Of a DNA stretch of 15,797 nucleotides, positions 13,553-15,797 are shown piece by piece. Origin of the DNA: Anaerolineae bacterium (lineage in GTDB: Bacteria; Chloroflexota; Anaerolineae; B4-G1; SLSP01); assembly GCA_016927095.1 (NCBI GenBank), contig JAFGNI010000011.1, positions 1 to 15,797 on the forward strand. Direction: 5' to 3'. Both the position numbers and the translations under genes were made by a program. The first letter of the stretch is position 1. Each line of letters starts with the position of its first letter. The notes under the pieces are model-generated. The model saw only the letters and a list, made by a program, of their open reading frames with translations. It was not told the DNA's origin and did no database searches.

Positions 13553-15058
13553 TCAATCCTCGGTCACCCGCACGCGCCAGTCGAAGGCCGACCTAGGCAC
13601 CAACTCCAGCTCCCCGTTGTAGACGTTGACCACGCCGACGACTTCAGCCTGCAGGCCGGCCTGGGGTTCCGGCACCAGCGCCTCGTAGACATTGGACCAG
13701 AAGAGCACCGTGATGGCCCCTGTGCCATCCCGAATGCCGGCCTTGACGCCCGCCGAGAAGCCCTCTGGCTGCTCAAGCACACCGCGAACACGCACGACCC
13801 GTCCTGCATCTTGCGCCGTGAGCGTGCCCAGTTCGGCCCATGGTGCGGGCGGCGCCGCCACACCGATGGTCACGTCTCCGGCGTCCTCAGGGATGACCTC
13901 CAATGCCTCCTCGTAGAGCTGGACCTTGCCTGTGACCGTCACCTCTGCGCCCACATCCAGGCTGCTGGGAGAGGTGAGTGCCTGATACACATCGTCCCAG
14001 AGCAGCAACGTGATCTGCGCCGTGCCGTCGTCCAGGGTGCCCTTGACGCCGCCGGGCAATCCTTCCAGCATGACCACCTGCCCAGCGACGAGCACCCGTT
14101 GGCCCACGTCCTCTGGTCGGATCTGGCTGAGGGCGCGCGGTGCCACCACCTGCGTCGCCGGCGGCGATCCAGTTCCCGTGTCCACATCGCCAGCCGCTGC
14201 CGGCACGATCTGTGGCGTCGCCTTGTAGAGGGAGATGGCACCTTCGACGGTGATGGCCTGACCGGGCGCGATTTCTGGGAGGTTGCCGGACAGCAGTTCT
14301 GTCGTCTCATCGACGGCAACCGTGATGGTGCCGCTCTCATCTCTGACGTCAATCAGGGTGAGACCCTCATAGGGTGCCGCAACCGCCACGACCTCTCCAA
14401 TGACGCGGACCCGCCGGCCTTCGTCCAGCATGGTGATCTCGCCCGGGGGCAAGCGTTCGGCTACAGCCCGCACCACCGCGAGGTGCTCCGGCACGTCGAC
14501 CGTCAAAGAGAGAAGGTCCTCGCGTACGCGCAGCGTGCCTGCCACCGAGATAGCATCGCCTATCGCCGGCACAGTCCCATGGGCGAGCAGGGCGTCCGTG
14601 ACATCCCGGTAGGCGTTGACGTGGACCTCCCCGGTCTCGTCGGCGAGCCAGAAACCGAGGTAGCCGCTCTCTGGGTCGTAGGTGATGGGCCGGCTGATGT
14701 GTCCCTCGAACCGGACGTAAGCCAGGTTCATCAACGCACCTGCTTCGCCCACCGGCACCGTTGGGATCGGCACTCCCCGGGCACCCCACCAGACCAGGCC
14801 CAACCCCACCGTGGCCAATAGCAGGGCGACGATCTTGATGGTGCGCACGGCGAGCCGTCCGGGCATGCGTGTGCTGCAGGCGGGGCAGCGCTCGTAGGGG
14901 CCGACAAAACGCCCGCACGCGGGGCAGTGCAGGCGATCAGGCATTTCGGTGGGAGAATGCTGTCCGGCGGACATAGCCTCGCCGGTCCAGTTCAGGTCCC
15001 TTCTGGGGCCGGCGTCTCCTTCCGCGGACAACTTGCGTGGCTCGGTTGTGGTGGCCAT
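13553..15058 (-). CDS. Zinc-ribbon membrane protein with four tandem OB-fold-like repeats
   Basis: A 501-residue protein. A zinc ribbon, CPACG (C45, C48) and CPACS (C58, C61), precedes one membrane helix (about 74-92, IKIVALLLATVGLGLVWW). Four OB-fold-like units follow, starting near residues 108, 213, 318 and 418, so about every 105 residues. Each has a 'VRV.G.V' strand, then a 'DGTG.ITV' or 'DETGEVHV' strand, then 'G..V.V.G.....' (RVIGEVVAV, VLVAGQVVML, RVRGVLEQPEGF; AQITLLLWDDVYQAL, GAITVLFWSNVYEAL). The repeats would lie outside the membrane, where nucleic acid or sugar binding is unproven. The start is uncertain: ATG 15058 (12 bases after the previous stop), 14974 or 14944 are all in frame and none has a strong Shine-Dalgarno site. 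Function unknown; its permease neighbour suggests an envelope role. Confidence 0.78.
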   Translation of the reverse strand: MATTTEPRKLSAEGDAGPRRDLNWTGEAMSAGQHSPTEMPDRLHCPACGRFVGPYERCPACSTRMPGRLAVRTIKIVALLLATVGLGLVWWGARGVPIPTVPVGEAGALMNLAYVRFEGHISRPITYDPESGYLGFWLADETGEVHVNAYRDVTDALLAHGTVPAIGDAISVAGTLRVREDLLSLTVDVPEHLAVVRAVAERLPPGEITMLDEGRRVRVIGEVVAVAAPYEGLTLIDVRDESGTITVAVDETTELLSGNLPEIAPGQAITVEGAISLYKATPQIVPAAAGDVDTGTGSPPATQVVAPRALSQIRPEDVGQRVLVAGQVVMLEGLPGGVKGTLDDGTAQITLLLWDDVYQALTSPSSLDVGAEVTVTGKVQLYEEALEVIPEDAGDVTIGVAAPPAPWAELGTLTAQDAGRVVRVRGVLEQPEGFSAGVKAGIRDGTGAITVLFWSNVYEALVPEPQAGLQAEVVGVVNVYNGELELVPRSAFDWRVRVTED

Positions 15059-15070
15059 AGCTGCACGGGC

Positions 15071-15797
15071 TCAAACCTCATACGGCCGGAATCGTTCGCG
15101 AACCGGCCACACCATCTCGTCCTGGCGGTGCCAGACGCTGTACCCGATCTCGGTGAACGCCGCCAGCAGGGGGTCCTCTTGCGGCACATTGACAACATAA
15201 CCGCCGAGCTCCGGATACAGGCCATGGAGCGACAGCAACATCCGGCGCGCGAGATCACCGGCCCCACTGAGCGCCGGATCGACGACCAAGTCCAGCACGT
15301 GGCAGACATCCGGCTGAGCTTGATAGAGGATGTAGCCTACCAGCGCCTCATCCATCCACAGCCCGAGCCCCTGGATGCGGTCCGCACGCTTGCGCAGGGA
15401 TGGCAGCGCGCGCTGCCATGAGGGATCGATGCGATGGAAGCTACCATGGTGCCTGAGCAGCGCCTGGGGGCGTGACGGTGACAGGCTTAACCGCGCATAG
15501 GGGGGCGGCAACGCCGGCTTTGACGGCATGCGCAGGACCAGCAGATCCCGGTAGTGGGTGAATCCTATCTGCTGATACAGCCGCCGGCCTGCCCGGTTCT
15601 CGTGGAGGACCTCCAGCCGCAGACGGGTGAGTCCCTCCTCGCGGGCGGTCTCCTGAAGTTTCAGCATGATCGCGCGGCCTACCCCCTGGCGTCGCCAGGC
15701 TGGGATCACGCCGACGCCGCTGACCCACCCTTCATCCTCCCTGAGCGACAACAGGGCGATGCCAATCGGCCTGCCCGCCGCCATCGCGACCACCGAC
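15071..15797 (-). CDS. Tandem GNAT-family N-acetyltransferase, 5' end outside window
   Basis: The frame is open to the right edge of the window; 241 complete codons are visible before the stop at 15071-15073. The first domain, truncated at its N-terminus, has the acetyl-CoA motif VSGVGVIPAWRRQGVGRAIM (RRQGVG loop) and LHENRAGRRLYQQIGF, the standard GNAT motif A/B end. A second half (about the last 130 visible residues) has GLWMDEALVGYILYQ, VLDLVVDPALSGAG and a GNAT-like close, PLLAAFTEIGY. It lacks the R/Q-x-x-G-x-G loop and is probably degenerate. Such enzymes move an acetyl group from acetyl-CoA to an amine on a protein, peptide or small molecule; the acceptor is unknown. Twelve bases separate it from the longest reading of the OB-repeat gene. 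A GTG at 15793 is inside the frame and is not taken as the start. Confidence 0.85.
   Translation of the reverse strand, partial: SVVAMAAGRPIGIALLSLREDEGWVSGVGVIPAWRRQGVGRAIMLKLQETAREEGLTRLRLEVLHENRAGRRLYQQIGFTHYRDLLVLRMPSKPALPPPYARLSLSPSRPQALLRHHGSFHRIDPSWQRALPSLRKRADRIQGLGLWMDEALVGYILYQAQPDVCHVLDLVVDPALSGAGDLARRMLLSLHGLYPELGGYVVNVPQEDPLLAAFTEIGYSVWHRQDEMVWPVRERFRPYEV

Noticed and set aside
13514..14821. Plus-strand open frame of 435 codons
   Set aside because: Antisense to the zinc-ribbon/OB-repeat gene; composition is shadow-like (His, Arg, Asp) and no motif is visible.

Overview
The window is GC-rich, tightly packed bacterial DNA. Several traits suggest a member of the Chloroflexota (Anaerolineae/Caldilineae-like): zinc-ribbon proteins with proline-rich linkers and one membrane segment, a tryptophan-rich 'WWMIDP' module, an FbpA-like lipoprotein transporter, and mixed ATG/GTG starts with clear Shine-Dalgarno sites. 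This assignment is an inference from protein style, not from a marker gene. No insertion sequence, CRISPR array, integrase or phage gene was seen, and no gene-free stretch exceeds about 150 bases.

Left part, plus strand: the C-terminal end of a class A penicillin-binding protein (1-651), then a promoter and operator region (650-764), then a toxin-antitoxin pair (808-1739). The antitoxin looks like a Phd/YefM domain joined to a ribbon-helix-helix/VapB-like domain. The toxin is a VapC PIN-domain RNase with its acidic residues intact.

Middle, minus strand, read from 11941 down to 1824: nine same-direction genes with gaps of at most about 70 bases and several stop/start overlaps, behind one recognisable promoter (12003-12031). 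The first five encode a multi-pass membrane protein with a tryptophan-rich module, a secreted or anchored Ig-like protein, an 883-residue protein with beta-rich, coiled-coil and membrane regions, and two zinc-ribbon proteins. I do not recognise these as a described system, and they are the main candidate for something new. The next three encode a binding-protein-dependent ABC importer of the ferric-iron/FbpABC type (lipoprotein, fused permease, ATPase). The last is a membrane-anchored seven-repeat beta-propeller.

Right part, minus strand: an initiator tRNA-Met (12094-12165) with its own strong promoter and a perfect hairpin behind it. Upstream of it lies a three-gene run: a tandem GNAT acetyltransferase that leaves the window at its right edge, a zinc-ribbon membrane protein with four OB-fold-like repeats, and a TctA/DUF112-type permease.

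Taken together, most of the minus-strand content is envelope-facing: membrane anchors, beta-rich extracytoplasmic domains and a solute importer. Cytoplasmic zinc ribbons are attached to extracytoplasmic domains in two separate transcription units.
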